Below are positions 34,366 through 44,305 of a DNA stretch of 64,000 bases, in pieces. The DNA is taken from contig JAVHZZ010000003.1 of assembly GCA_036250195.1 (NCBI GenBank), positions 339,269,375 through 339,333,374 of the forward strand. Direction: 5' to 3'. The notes below the pieces were generated by a model. It was not told where the DNA came from, searched no databases, and was given only the letters and a program-made list of their open reading frames with translations. The translations under genes and the position numbers were made by a program. This DNA is from Mixophyes australis. Lineage: Eukaryota; Chordata; Amphibia; Anura; Limnodynastidae. Positions within the stretch are counted from its first letter, which is position 1. Every line of letters begins with the position of its first letter.

Positions 34366-34687
34366 GGGCCTGATTCATTGAGGAAAGGAAAGCAAAAAAA
34401 AAAGAGTAACTTTGTACCTTGGAAAAATCATGTTGCTTTGGAGGGGGATGTTAGTTTAAAATGTGATGACAGATTTATAGTTGGTGTAGAGCATGTCCTA
34501 GATCAACTTTACATTTCAGTGTAAAAATAAAGCTATCAAGTATTTGTGTGCTAGATGACAACACAGCCAGTTTTGTGTTATATGCAAAATAATAAACTAA
34601 TTTGCACCCCTTGCATTGTAGCATGGTTTTGTCCATGAAAAAATGTACTCCTTTTTTGCTTTACTTTCCTTAATGACTCTGGCCCAA
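34366..34687 (-). mobile_element. MITE, family A copy 4, reverse orientation
   Basis: The same family as 9188-9500 and 9951-10257 but inverted: GATCAACTTTACATTTCAGTG and AACTAATTTGCACCCCTTGC appear as reverse complements of their words. The ends are GGGCCTGATTCATTGAGG and CCTTAATGACTCTGGCCC. Confidence 0.75.
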
Positions 34688-34919
34688 TGTGTAGTGGAAA
34701 TCATAATAATGCAGGTAGGCAGGGAGGAAGGAACCGGGACCCTCATCCTCTGCATCTGCCATGCAGAAGGCCCCATTAGCAGCATGGGCCCCGGTGCATG
34801 GCACCTGCTGCACCAACGATAGTTCCGCCACTGTCTAAGCCTCAAACGCCCACACTATTTCTGATGGGAGAATACACATTCCCTTTACACAGTAAAAAAA
34901 ATCCCCTTTTCTATCAAGC

Positions 34920-35795
34920 TTAATTATTGTTATTGTTTATTTATAGGATTGCTAAAATATTAAACAACATTTATACAGTGAGTTATTAGGTATTATATAT
35001 AGAACATAGTTAAACAGCAAGCAAAATACTAATTTAACTGCATAAAAAATACTGGACAAACATTAAACATAATACAGAAGATAAAAAAAGCAAATACAAG
35101 AAAGCACATCTTTAAAAGATGGTAATGGACTAGATAGGAGAAGCCCTGCTCCTGAGAGCTTGCAACCTAATAGGGAGAAACAAGACTGAAACAGGAGGAA
35201 TAGGTACAACTCCGAGTGGAGATGTGGATGGACTCAGGCTGGACCAGTGAGAGAGAAATTAGGTGGAAGGATTGTAGGCACTGATGATAGGTAGGTTCTT
35301 AAGGAGCATTTGAACCTTTGAAGACAGGCAAGATTCTGATTGGGCATGGGAATGCATAGATGGAGAGTGGCATGGGAGAAATCTTGGAGGCAGGATTGGG
35401 TGCTGGTAACCAGTGGGAAGTCAAGCCAGAGGTTGGTTGCAGAACAAAGAGGGTGAGAGAGAGTGTATAAGGGCAGGAAGCCAGAGATATAAGTGTGGTA
35501 AGATTATTTGAAGGCTTTGCAGGTAAGGGTTAAGAGTTTGATTCTATAGGGGAGGGATTAACAGAGGGAGATAGGAGAGGAAAATCAATCTTGCCATCAA
35601 TCTTGCATTAAGAATGGATTGAAAGGTGAGATAGGTGAGAGGGATGGTACCATATACCATACTTGAGGTGGAAGATAATGACAGAGTGGATGAGAGTTTT
35701 GTTTAGATTAACAAAGGATCGTAATCTGGCATTGTTGTAAAGTTAGAAACAAGAGGCCTGGTAGAGAGACAAGATATGACTGAGTGAAGGAGAGG
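34920..35795 (-). mobile_element. Old L2/CR1-type LINE 3' region
   Basis: Read on the minus strand, this has the same order of words as the better preserved L2 copy at 51100-52132, for example ATGGGAGAAATCTTGGAGGC, GAGAGAGTGTATAAG and AAGGCTTTGCAGGTAAGGGT on the + strand. The left edge begins with a TTATTGTTTATTTATAG word, the reverse of an L2 tail. No open frame survives. Confidence 0.6.
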
Positions 35796-35799
35796 GTAT

Positions 35800-36430
35800 T
35801 ATTATTATTAGTAGTAAACCTTTATTTATAGGGCACCACATGAGGTGTGCAGTGCAGTATACCGGGCAAACAACAAGACAATACATGGTATAACAGTACA
35901 ATACAGTAAACAAATAACATTACAACTCTCAACACAGCTACTGCGCTGCAAGGGGTATATTCAGCGCAAGACACAACTAATAGGTTTAGAGCCACTGAAA
36001 GAGGTGCAAAGTCAATGGAGGAGGTGAGCAGTGTTGCTGGTGGGCAAATGTTATAGATAATGAGAACAGAAGGGAAGAGGGCTCTGCTCATTAGAGCTTA
36101 TAATATAAAGGGAAAGGGGCAACCCAATGGTTAAGACATAGGACTGAGCCAATTTAAGGGGATCTGAGGGGGAGAACCAAGAGTGGGAAAGAGGGAGGAT
36201 GGAAGAGGGTGACATATACTACATGGTAAAATGGTTTAGTGGAAGGTGAAGGTTGGGGAGGAAAGGCAACGGTCATTGGCCGACCAGGGAGGCAGGAGGG
36301 AGTATGTATGGAGATGAGGTTGGCGATGTAGGGAGCAGAGGAGTTGGAGAGGGCCTTGTATGTGAGGGTGATGAGTTTGAAGAGGATTCTGTAGAACTGT
36401 CATTTGCGTTGGCATATGCAGCGGACTTGG
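35800..36430 (-). mobile_element. L2/CR1-type LINE 3' end, second copy
   Basis: A (TTA)n run and TTTATTTATAGGGCACCACA begin the copy, which is the reverse of the L2 tail. GGAGTATGTATGGAGATGAG and GAGGGCCTTGTATGTGAGGG at 36297-36365 match GGGAGTGTGAATAGAGATAA and GAGGGCCTTGTAAGTCAGAG in the copy at 51100-52132. It sits head-to-tail with the older L2 remnant on its left. Frames here are fragments only. Confidence 0.7.
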
Positions 36431-36889
36431 TTTCATTGACGGACGAGTGTCCTCGTTCTGGGCATGCGCAGAAGGGAATTGCATACGATCCACACAAAAA
36501 ACAAATACGTCCCTTAATGACTCAAGCCTGTGAAGTCTATTTTTTCTAAAAGGCTTTACTGCTAAGATTTTAAATTACAGTATAAAATATGGAAATATGG
36601 AAATCCAACAATATTCATATTATTGACAAGTTATAAATTGTCCATTCAAAAAGCAGTTGTAGGCTAATAGTAATGTGCTTACCTTTATAGACAGGCTCAA
36701 CCATTCACTAATAGGCTCATTATGTGTCTCTGTATTGCTCCTTTGTTAGTAAATAACATTTACTAATTTCCTGTGAAATTCGATTGAAGACTACTTTGGG
36801 GAGTACATTGAATTTCTTTTTGTGATCAGTACTTTAATATACTCCAAAACTAAATTTATTAAAAAAAAAGATTTTCTCAAACTTTCTCC
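36431..36889. other. No gene recognised
   Basis: AT-rich spacer between two L2 copies of opposite orientation. Confidence 0.4.
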
Positions 36890-37450
36890 TGGAACTTAAA
36901 TTGCAACCTTCAATGGCAGCACTTTTCACATCTTTATTGATCAGTGGCAGCACTACTTGTTCTTCCTCTGCTGAGCCACTCTGTCAGTCTCTACATTGTT
37001 TGCCTGTTTTTCAGCGAATAAAATATAAACTTCTTCTACTAACATATAAGGCCGTTAACAAAATTGCACCAACATACAACTCCTCCTCGACACCTCCGTT
37101 CTGTGTTCTTATAGAATTCCCTCCCTCGCACAATAAGACTTTGTCTAGTCTTCAAACCTTCAAGCGTTCTCTGAAAACCCACCTCTTTGAGGCAAGCTTA
37201 TAATATTCCTCAACCATCTCTTAATCTCACTAGGTTACTTTATTACCACCCTCTACACAGCTAACACAAGACAACAACCCTCTGACCAACATTGCTGTGT
37301 GACTGATCACTCAGCCCACTCAATACTATTTACCTTTGCATTTTAGCTGGACCAATATGCAATATGATGTAGCACTTACTCTTGTATATCAAGCCATTGC
37401 CCCATAGATTGTAAGCTTGTGAGCAGGGCCCTCCTACCCCTCTGTGTATG
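36890..37450 (+). pseudogene. L2-type LINE, C-terminal reverse-transcriptase remnant and 3' region (first part)
   Basis: The frame 36901-37203 contains SLHCLPVFQRIKYKLLLLTYKAV, the L2 family's conserved HWLPV-x-x-RI-x-(Y/F)K block near the end of ORF2, followed by TFKRSLKTHLFE, also typical of L2 C-termini. After the stop comes a 3' untranslated region reaching ATAGATTGTAAGCTTGTGAG and GCAGGGCCCTCC. The element is then cut by the solo LTR 37451-38550 and resumes at 38551. The copy is 5'-truncated. Confidence 0.8.
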
Positions 37451-38550
37451 TATCACGATCCAGACCCGCCGACCACTCGGTCAGGTCCCAGTTCACTTAC
37501 CCAAGGGATCCCCCGTTGAGGGTCTCCACCGCGGAAACACTGCTGCTCCGAAGGTCCGGCGCAATCTTTGATGTCGTGCTGCTCCCATTCACTCCTATAG
37601 GTTAGTGCCCTCTATTGGCTGTATTATTTAAGACACCTCTTTTTTTTCCAATCAGTCTCAGTTTTTGAAGTCACTCCTTGTGTGTGGATGTGTTCTGGTT
37701 ACCCTGTTCTATTTAACTTTTACCGCTGTAGTGTCCTGACCATTATTGGACCTCCGCTGCATTTCGCTGTATCTATTTCCAGTGCTCCCTAGCATACCTG
37801 GACCCAGGATACCCTCAGCCATAGATCTGTATAATCTGCTATATCCATTATACTGTTCTGAACATTGTCTGGACCTCTGCTGCCTACCATGGTATTCCGC
37901 CTGATCCAGTTCCTGTGCATATCTGGTGTATAAGTGTACACATTGCCGCAAATCCTGTTTTCCTTCTACAGTGTCCTGTATGCTATTTGAACTCTGCTTC
38001 CTACCGTTGTATTCCTACTGATCCAGTTCCTGTGCTCCCTAGCATATCTGAACCTAAGTATATACATGGCAGCAGATCCTGTTTCCCTTCTACATCTGCT
38101 ATAGTATCCTGGATTCTATTGGACCTCTTACGCATTCTGTTGTATTCCATTTGATCCAGTTCCAGTGCTCACTAGCCTACCTGGACCCAAGGATACACCT
38201 GGCCACAGATCTGAATATTCTGCTATACCTGCCATACTGTTCTGAACATTCTCTGGACTTTTGCTGCTTACCACAGTGATCCGCCTAGCCCTGCTCCTGG
38301 TTGTAAAATACTCTTCTTAGTATTTATTCTTCAACCTTGTACCTACCTGTGCAGCTCCTATCTCTCCTATAGACCTCGCTTAATACCAACTAGGAGGGCT
38401 ACAACCTGCGGCACAGGAGCAGCCAAGCCCATATCCCCTTGCAGGGGGTCACTGGTGAAAACCTCCTGTGTCGTTAGACTCCACGCCTCCCAGGAGGTAG
38501 TGCTAAACTAGACAGATCTCAGGGTCCTACCAGCCCCCTGGACTGCGACA
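37451..38550 (+). mobile_element. Solo LTR, 1,100 bp, 5-bp target duplication GTATG
   Basis: It begins TATCACGATCCAG (the second base of a usual TG start is changed) and ends CTGGACTGCGACA. GTATG flanks both sides (37446-37450 and 38551-38555). A CCAAT-like TATTGGCT and a TATA-like TATTTAAG lie at about 37613-37630 on the + strand. No polymerase or gag sequence is present, so this is a solo LTR, probably Gypsy-type. Frames at 37709-38154 are chance. Confidence 0.85.
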
Positions 38551-38665
38551 GTATGTATTACCTAGTATTGTTTTATTGCTGTTTATTCCAAATTTTAGCT
38601 GCTACGGAATTTGCCGGCGCTGTATAAATAAATGTTGTTGATGATGATGATGATGATGATGAACT
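38551..38665 (+). mobile_element. L2-type LINE 3' tail (second part)
   Basis: This is the continuation of 36890-37450 after the LTR: GCTACGGAATTTGCCGGCGC and TGTATAAATAAATG, followed by (GAT)n. The order and fit to other L2 tails confirm that the LTR split one element. Confidence 0.8.
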
Positions 38666-39130
38666 ACCACCACAGCAGGAGGTGTGGTCGTGGCTGGGCA
38701 TGGAGGTGAGGGGGGCCTAGCATGGTAGTCCACTATCCCGAGGGTCTACTGAAATCTGCTCTGCCTGTCAGAGAGTGTGCGCAGCACATGTGCAGTAGCC
38801 AGGCCTTCCCCACAAATTTTGCTGAAGGGGTCGGGGATGCCCTGTTCCACCCCTGGTACTGATGTTACCTTAAAAACTGCTTTCTCCTCTGGTTGCCAGT
38901 TAGAATATATATGAAGATGTATGAATGGGCAAACTGATAGTAAACTGCTGGAAAAGCTCTATTTTCAAAGGGCCACATTACAAATCGCAATCTCCCCTTT
39001 TAGCCATGATAAGAATACAAAGCGAGTGATGTATCAAGCAGTGATTTTATAAACCAATGGTAAATGCCTGAAAAAAGCATCAGAAAAATAGAGTTGATTC
39101 TGAGAGGCAGCATTGTGTGCTGCTTGTGCT
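38666..39130. other. No gene recognised; GC-richer block 38670-38870
   Basis: A GC-rich stretch with CCACCCCTGGTACTG near 38865 may be part of an old hAT-like element, but no matching termini were found. Confidence 0.4.
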
Positions 39131-39131
39131 A

Positions 39132-39660
39132 TTTTGCCATTCAGGACATAAAAGGAGGCATCATTAACTTATGAATTATTCGGGCAATCATTGTTTATTG
39201 ATTAAAGGGACAAAATTAATTCATAATTAACTAATGGAAGCAAAATTAATTTATCATTATATTAAGGGGCCTAATTAATTGAGTTAACATTATATTAAGG
39301 GACAATGCTATTTAATGGCTAATGGGGGCAATAATTATTTATAAAGGGCAACAAATTATGTTGTACACTTGTGGCAGAATTAATTTATCCCCATGTGCAT
39401 GCTGGCACTTGTAGTGACAAGTGTGCAGTATAGTTGGTACCTCCAACATGAAATAAAAAGTCTTGCCCTGATCATAAATAATTAATGCCCCCTTAATATA
39501 ATGATTAGTTAATTTTGCCCTCATGAGTTAATAATAAATTAATTTTAACCACATAAGTTAATTGTAAATTAATTGTGCCCCCTTAATCAATAAATAATGA
39601 TTGCCATCATAATTCATAAATTCATGTGCCTCCACTTATGTTCTGAATGGCAAGATTGGC
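39132..39660. mobile_element. AT-rich foldback element with internal subrepeats
   Basis: TTGCCATTCAGGACATAA (about 39134) pairs with TTATGTTCTGAATGGCAA (about 39637). Inward, GGAGGCATCA, AACTTATGAATTAT, GGCAATCATTGTTTATTGAT and AAAATTAATTTATCATTATA also have right-hand partners in mirrored order. Within each arm a unit of about 40-50 bp built on ATTATATTAAGGG and AAATTAATT repeats several times. No protein is encoded. Confidence 0.7.
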
Positions 39661-40690
39661 CAGACAGCTGCTGTTTGAGCTATCCAGCCTATCAGAAGTA
39701 GGTCTAGACAACCTGACTTTTTTCTTGCAGTTTTTATGGCGATTTTGACTAATCCACCGCTTGTTTTGAAAAATGCCACATCACTGGCGATTTGATTTTT
39801 TGCCCCTAAAACGCTGTATAATACATCCAGCAGTTTGGAGGTGAAAATCACCAACGATGTGCGGCAGTTTCAAACCCCCCAAAAATAACACATTTTGATT
39901 CATTTTCCCCATGGGGTGGTTCATTTTTCCTTAGTGTTTTTCTTTAAGCTGCTGTTAATAATTTACAGTTCGACTAAGTGTCATGCAATTACCATGACAA
40001 CTACAGTCACATGACAGGATGGAGTGCGCAGAGAGGCTTAGGGATGCCCTTTTTGACAGCATGCATGTTCATAGCACAATCTTCCTTCTCTCCTTCCTCT
40101 GCCATCATGTGACCACTGAGGAGATCCGTGATCGACTGGCTAGGACTCAGAGATCAGTTTATGCCTTCCCTAGGAATACATATTTAGAGCTAAAATGAAA
40201 TGCTTCCCACTGAGAGAAACTTTCTTGCATGGCAACCATATTAGTCTCTCCCATAGTGCAATCTTAGGAGGACACTTTTGAAAACTTGTTTGGTTTTTTA
40301 AGTCTGTGTGGAATTGTAGCTCTAATATCACTGCAAGATTGCTTCTCAGAATAGCAAAATGTTTAATCTGAAAACATTTTTGCTAAGATAATGAAACAAT
40401 TAGGAAGGCAGAAATCTCATTTATGACAAACAGAAAGAGCAATGTCTGTTCTCTATCAATAAGGCAGAAAGTTAATAGATGAAGAGGCTGCAAAATAGGG
40501 ATATAGTAAAAGAGTAATCTCTGCTCATATGAACCCATTTCAGAATGACTGTACATAGAAGTATAACATAGGTCATGTATTTTCTTGTCTACAACTTTTC
40601 TTTTGGTCAAATCCTACATCTAAAATGTTTTTCAGTGATTTAAAAAACAAACAAAAAATCACACAGAAATGATGATAAAATTAATTAATT
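39661..40690. other. No gene recognised
   Basis: Mixed sequence with short frames only; no repeat ends could be defined. Confidence 0.4.
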
Positions 40691-40692
40691 GA

Positions 40693-41480
40693 TTGTATCT
40701 TACCCCAACTAGACTTCATAAAATGTGGCCTTCCCAGTCAAAACTTTGCTGGCGGCAATGCAATATACCGGGGGATTTGATGCATATATTCTGGAATTGT
40801 CCCCATATACAGTCGTTCTGGGTACAAATCTTCCAGCTAGCCAATAAGGTTACTAGACAAAATCTCTCTCCTACCCCGGAGGTTGCGTTGCTGCAGCATT
40901 ACCCCCCCCAGTTTCCATCACATGCTAAATATGTCTTTAGTCATATTCTGATTTCCGCAAGAGCCTCCTTAGCTCAAGGTTGGAAGTCAACACAGATACC
41001 CTTGATATCGAAAGTAGTGGCCAAGGTGCAATTCAGCTTTGAAATGGAGAAAGAGGGGATGCCCTACTCCACTGCCACCTCATCCCCGATAATGAAGTGG
41101 TTCAGCTGGCATGTGTATGTTACGGACGGAGAGGGAGCGCGTTCAGACCGAATAGACTCTGATTTACTACCTGCATCTCCTACACTTAGCGAAGTTCCCC
41201 AATGTCCCTATTAGTAGTTCCCTGGTGACCATTCGACCAGTGTAACTTTCACGAATTGGAAGGGATCCTATTAGGTTCCCTCCCTCATGTGTTCAATATG
41301 GTTTAACAGCAGAATTGTTTAATGTGTTCCCCCCACTATGTACCCCCTCAACCCTTCCCCTTTTAATTTTGTGTCCTTTCCTTACCCCCCATCCCTTTTC
41401 TTCTTTCTGTACCCCATAATTTTTGAAAAATTAATAATAAAAATACTATTGAAGTTAAAAAACAAACAAAAAAACAATCC
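40693..41480 (+). pseudogene. L1/Tx1-type LINE, ORF2 C-terminus and A-rich tail
   Basis: An open frame of 173 codons (40693-41214) begins inside ORF2. It contains CWRQCNIPGDLMHIFWNCP followed by IQSFW, the C-terminal zinc-knuckle-like block of L1/Tx1 ORF2 (normally CWRC...HxxWxCP...FW). One cysteine is displaced by a glutamine. It ends near VYVTDGEG. A 3' untranslated region of about 200 bp leads to an A-rich end at 41420-41478. The copy is strongly 5'-truncated, as is usual for LINE retrotransposition, and is better preserved than the one at 3150-5450. Confidence 0.8.
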
Positions 41481-41950
41481 TGATAGTAGTGATTTATATG
41501 TCTCACAAGTGAGCAAAACAGATTACTTCCCATAAGATGCTTGAAGAAAATGTCTTTCATTCTCTATGACCTTGGTATGTAACGCAAACTGAGACTAAAG
41601 ATGAGAGCACAACTACTATATAAATCAAAGCAGTATTATTCTGCTCTGTAAATACACAAACAACACGTCATATACCATTTAGCCATTGTTAAGTGGAATG
41701 TACGGATAGCTATTTTTTCATCCAGTGTTCTCTGTATAAGTTGTAAGCAGTCGTGCTCTCTTTTGTATTAGTAGCTGGCTGATTATAGTGACTTTGTCAT
41801 CAGCTTTTATAACTATGTGTATTAGGGTACTGAAGTTGTCAGAAAATAAATAATCAGTGATTCTAGTAGACACATACATAGCTAAGTTTTCAAAATAATG
41901 GAAATAAAATCATACAATGTATTGGAAGATTCCATTGCATTCCTACATCA
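41481..41950. other. No gene recognised
   Basis: AT-rich sequence between the L1/Tx1 tail and an ATT microsatellite. Confidence 0.4.
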
Positions 41951-41952
41951 AT

Positions 41953-42117
41953 TATTATTATTATTATTATTATTCCTTATTTATGTAGTGCACCCATATT
42001 ACAATTAGAGACTGCTTATTCATTTATATCAGTTTCTGTCTCAGTGGAGCTAACAATCTAATTCCCTCCCACAGGCACACATGTGTTAGGACCAATTTAG
42101 TGTGAAGCCAATCAATC
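41953..42117 (-). mobile_element. SINE/L2-like element, 3' part, interrupted
   Basis: Read on the minus strand, this carries GGAATTAGATTGTTAGCTCC, GTCTCTAATTG and GTGCACTACATAAATAAGG with an (AAT)n tail, a diverged version of the SINE/L2 tail seen at 24200-24371. Its other half lies at 43898-44005, beyond a 1.78-kb insertion. Confidence 0.65.
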
Positions 42118-42539
42118 AGAACAGACAAGACAGATTGGGCTGCGGAGATTATATGTTAGTATAACTCAATAATTCAACCTTGAGGATCCATCCAAAGCAA
42201 CAAGGAATATGTTAGTTGATATCACACGGGTATATATTTAATCACAACCAATATAATAAGATAATTCATAGGTATTACATGACACAATTTAAAAATTTGT
42301 ATAGCTGGCCAGCATATATTAAAGGCTACCCTAAGTAAATAAATAAATAAATAAATCACCTAGGTGAAAATCCAATGCAGTGACCGTACTTCTCACAGTT
42401 GATTGATATTGATCAAGAGCTCTTTAGAGGACGAGCCCGTGTATATTCAATGTCACAAATAAGTCAATGATAATCACGAGATTCTCCTTCACTTCAAGTA
42501 TAATAGTTTCCAATATATAACGATCAGCTGTATAAACAC
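42118..42539 (+). repeat. Left inverted arm, 422 bp
   Basis: This is the reverse complement of 43261-43687. By eye I count only a few substitutions and one 5-bp indel, so the arms are nearly identical. Confidence 0.9.
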
Positions 42540-43012
42540 AATCAGCACGTACTCCGTAGTTGATACTTATTATAATAAGGAGCAGCTCAAATCCGGCCAA
42601 GATAATCAGCACCTTATCGGCAACAAATATTAAATTCTTTGATAAAATCGCAGTTTAAATTCAGCAGTATTCTCCTTACCATTCGGCGTCTTCAACCCTC
42701 CAGAGGGATTTATAGTCAATGGAAATATAGGGATTTCAGACTTACTATAATCACTGGTTGATAGTTCTTGTAGTCGGCACACCCAAAACAGGGTTCAAGT
42801 ATTGCCCGCTCGTCAGCGGTAATGGATCAGGTTGCAATATAGAAACTCTTTCTCTTGCGCTGAATCGCGCTCGTCCAGTGAGGATTTAGTTGAAGTAATA
42901 TCAAAACAGATTGCAAATTATTGCACCAGTATATCCACGATCCAAAATAGATCAAACTGTAGCCAACTATAGTAGGAGCATTATCTCCGTGTTAAAAAGA
43001 TGAAATCACAGA

Positions 43013-43060
43013 CCTCAATTTCTGACGCGTTTCGTGCTTGCTTCACCTGACCTGTGAATT
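43013..43060 (-). ncRNA. Hammerhead-ribozyme-like motif, degenerate
   Basis: On the minus strand the sequence reads CAGGTGA, a short AGCAAGCAC segment able to form a tiny stem II, then GAAACGCGTC. GAAAC followed by GCGTC fits the second half of the hammerhead core with a GTC cleavage triplet and very short stem III, the minimal type I form known from Penelope-like elements. The first core box should read CTGATGA, so two bases differ and activity is doubtful. Flanking AAATTCACAG and CTGTGATTT could pair as stem I, with an unpaired stretch next to the core. Confidence 0.4.
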
Positions 43061-43260
43061 TGTGTACCTCATCTATATATATTTTTAAAAAATCTTGTAT
43101 TATAAGTGATGTTACTTTGCGGTATGTTTCTGGGTTTTTTAATATATGACTGTATAGGTATGCGTTTATGCATATTTTTATACGTGTACATATATATGTA
43201 TATACTTTTTATATGTATAATTCTATGTTTACAGTTCTATGTTTTTACTTGTGTTTACTT

Positions 43261-43687
43261 GTGTTTATACAGCTGATCGTTATATATTGGAAACTATTAT
43301 ACACAACTTGAAGTAAAGGAGAATCTCGTGATTATCATTGACTTATTTGTGACATTGAATATACACGGGCTCGTCCTCTAAAGAGCTCTTGATCAATATC
43401 AATCAACTGTGAGAAGTACGGTCACTGCATTGGATTTTCACCTAGGTGATTTATTTATTTATTTATTTACTTAGGGTAGCCTTTAATATATGCTGGCCAG
43501 CTATACGAATTTTTAAATTGTGTCATGTAATACCTATGAATTATCTTATTATATTGGTTGTGATTAAATATATACCCGTGTGATATCAACTAACATATTC
43601 CTTGTTGCTTTGGATGGATCCTCAAGGTTGAATTATTGAGTTATACTAACATATAATCTCCGCAGCCCAATCTGTCTTGTCTGTTCT
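43261..43687 (-). repeat. Right inverted arm, 427 bp
   Basis: Pairs with the left arm; it contains an extra five bases near 43297 relative to the left arm. The spacer between the arms is about 720 bp. Confidence 0.9.
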
Positions 43688-43897
43688 GGTTAATATACAT
43701 TTATGTATTTTTGTGGTTGTTGTGCAATAAACCACGACAGTGCAGCAGCGGAGACTGGTATTATCCCTTTTCTGTACATATATTTCTATAGATAAGAATC
43801 TACCTCTAAAGAGATTTCATAAACACTTAATTTGTGGTATTCCTCCGCCTACATAGTGTGCGCCATTAACCATTTACGGGATTATCTCAGTTTTCCA

Positions 43898-44005
43898 TGA
43901 AGCCAATCAATCTAGTATGTATTGTGGTCTGTGGGAAGGAATTGGATCACATGGAGGAAACCCACATGAGCACAAAGAGAACATACAAACCCCAAGCCGA
44001 TGGTG
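43898..44005 (-). mobile_element. SINE/L2-like element, 5' part
   Basis: The minus strand reads GGTTTGTATGTTCTCTTTGT, GTGGGTTTCCTCCATG and CACAGACCACAATACAT, the body of the same SINE family as 24031-24371. The tRNA-like head is too diverged or truncated to identify. Confidence 0.6.
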
Positions 44006-44034
44006 ACCTAGTTTCCTGCCACCTCAGCTGCACT

Positions 44035-44301
44035 TTATATCTCCGCTAGTGATGGGTCAGTTTGTTGAGCTTCCCTAAAATCTGTTCTATCTACCTCCTT
44101 CAAGTTCACGTCAACATCAGTCACATTTTCAGAGTTACTCACTGTTGGCAGTTCATGAGTTGTAGGAGCTGATCCATGGGAGCACACTGTTACCGGCATA
44201 GAGGAGTTGGTAAACTCGAGCCTGGTGCAGGCTTCAGTCCAGGTAACAGCTGGAATGTAATACTTTGCAACCAGTGTTTCCCTGGACAGGGGGAGGTACA
44301 T
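44035..44301 (-). pseudogene. Possible Gypsy-type retroelement pol fragment
   Basis: The 88-codon minus-strand frame ends in a DRTDFREAQQTDPSLAEI stretch, resembling the R-x-x-Q-x-x-DPSL segment that lies ahead of the integrase zinc-binding domain in Ty3/Gypsy polyproteins. No protease, reverse transcriptase or integrase core is adjacent and no LTR was found nearby. The assignment rests on one short motif. Confidence 0.4.
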
Positions 44302-44305
44302 TGAA

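Larger units (their letters stand above)
42118..43897 (-). mobile_element. Foldback insertion, probably Penelope-like, with 15-bp target duplication
   Basis: TGAAGCCAATCAATC occurs directly outside both ends (42103-42117 and 43898-43912), and removing the insertion rejoins a SINE-like repeat, so the boundaries are firm. The insertion has a left arm (42118-42539), a spacer, a right arm (43261-43687) that is its reverse complement, and a unique right tail. Long variable-length target duplications, inverted terminal repeats and a hammerhead-like motif in the spacer are features reported for Penelope-like retroelements; the family call is an inference. No reverse transcriptase or GIY-YIG endonuclease frame is present, so the copy is non-autonomous or internally deleted. 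Confidence 0.6.

Noticed and set aside
36273..36549. Opposite-strand frames rich in acidic or Ser/Pro residues
   Set aside because: They overlap on both strands within an L2 LINE 3' region and match no protein.
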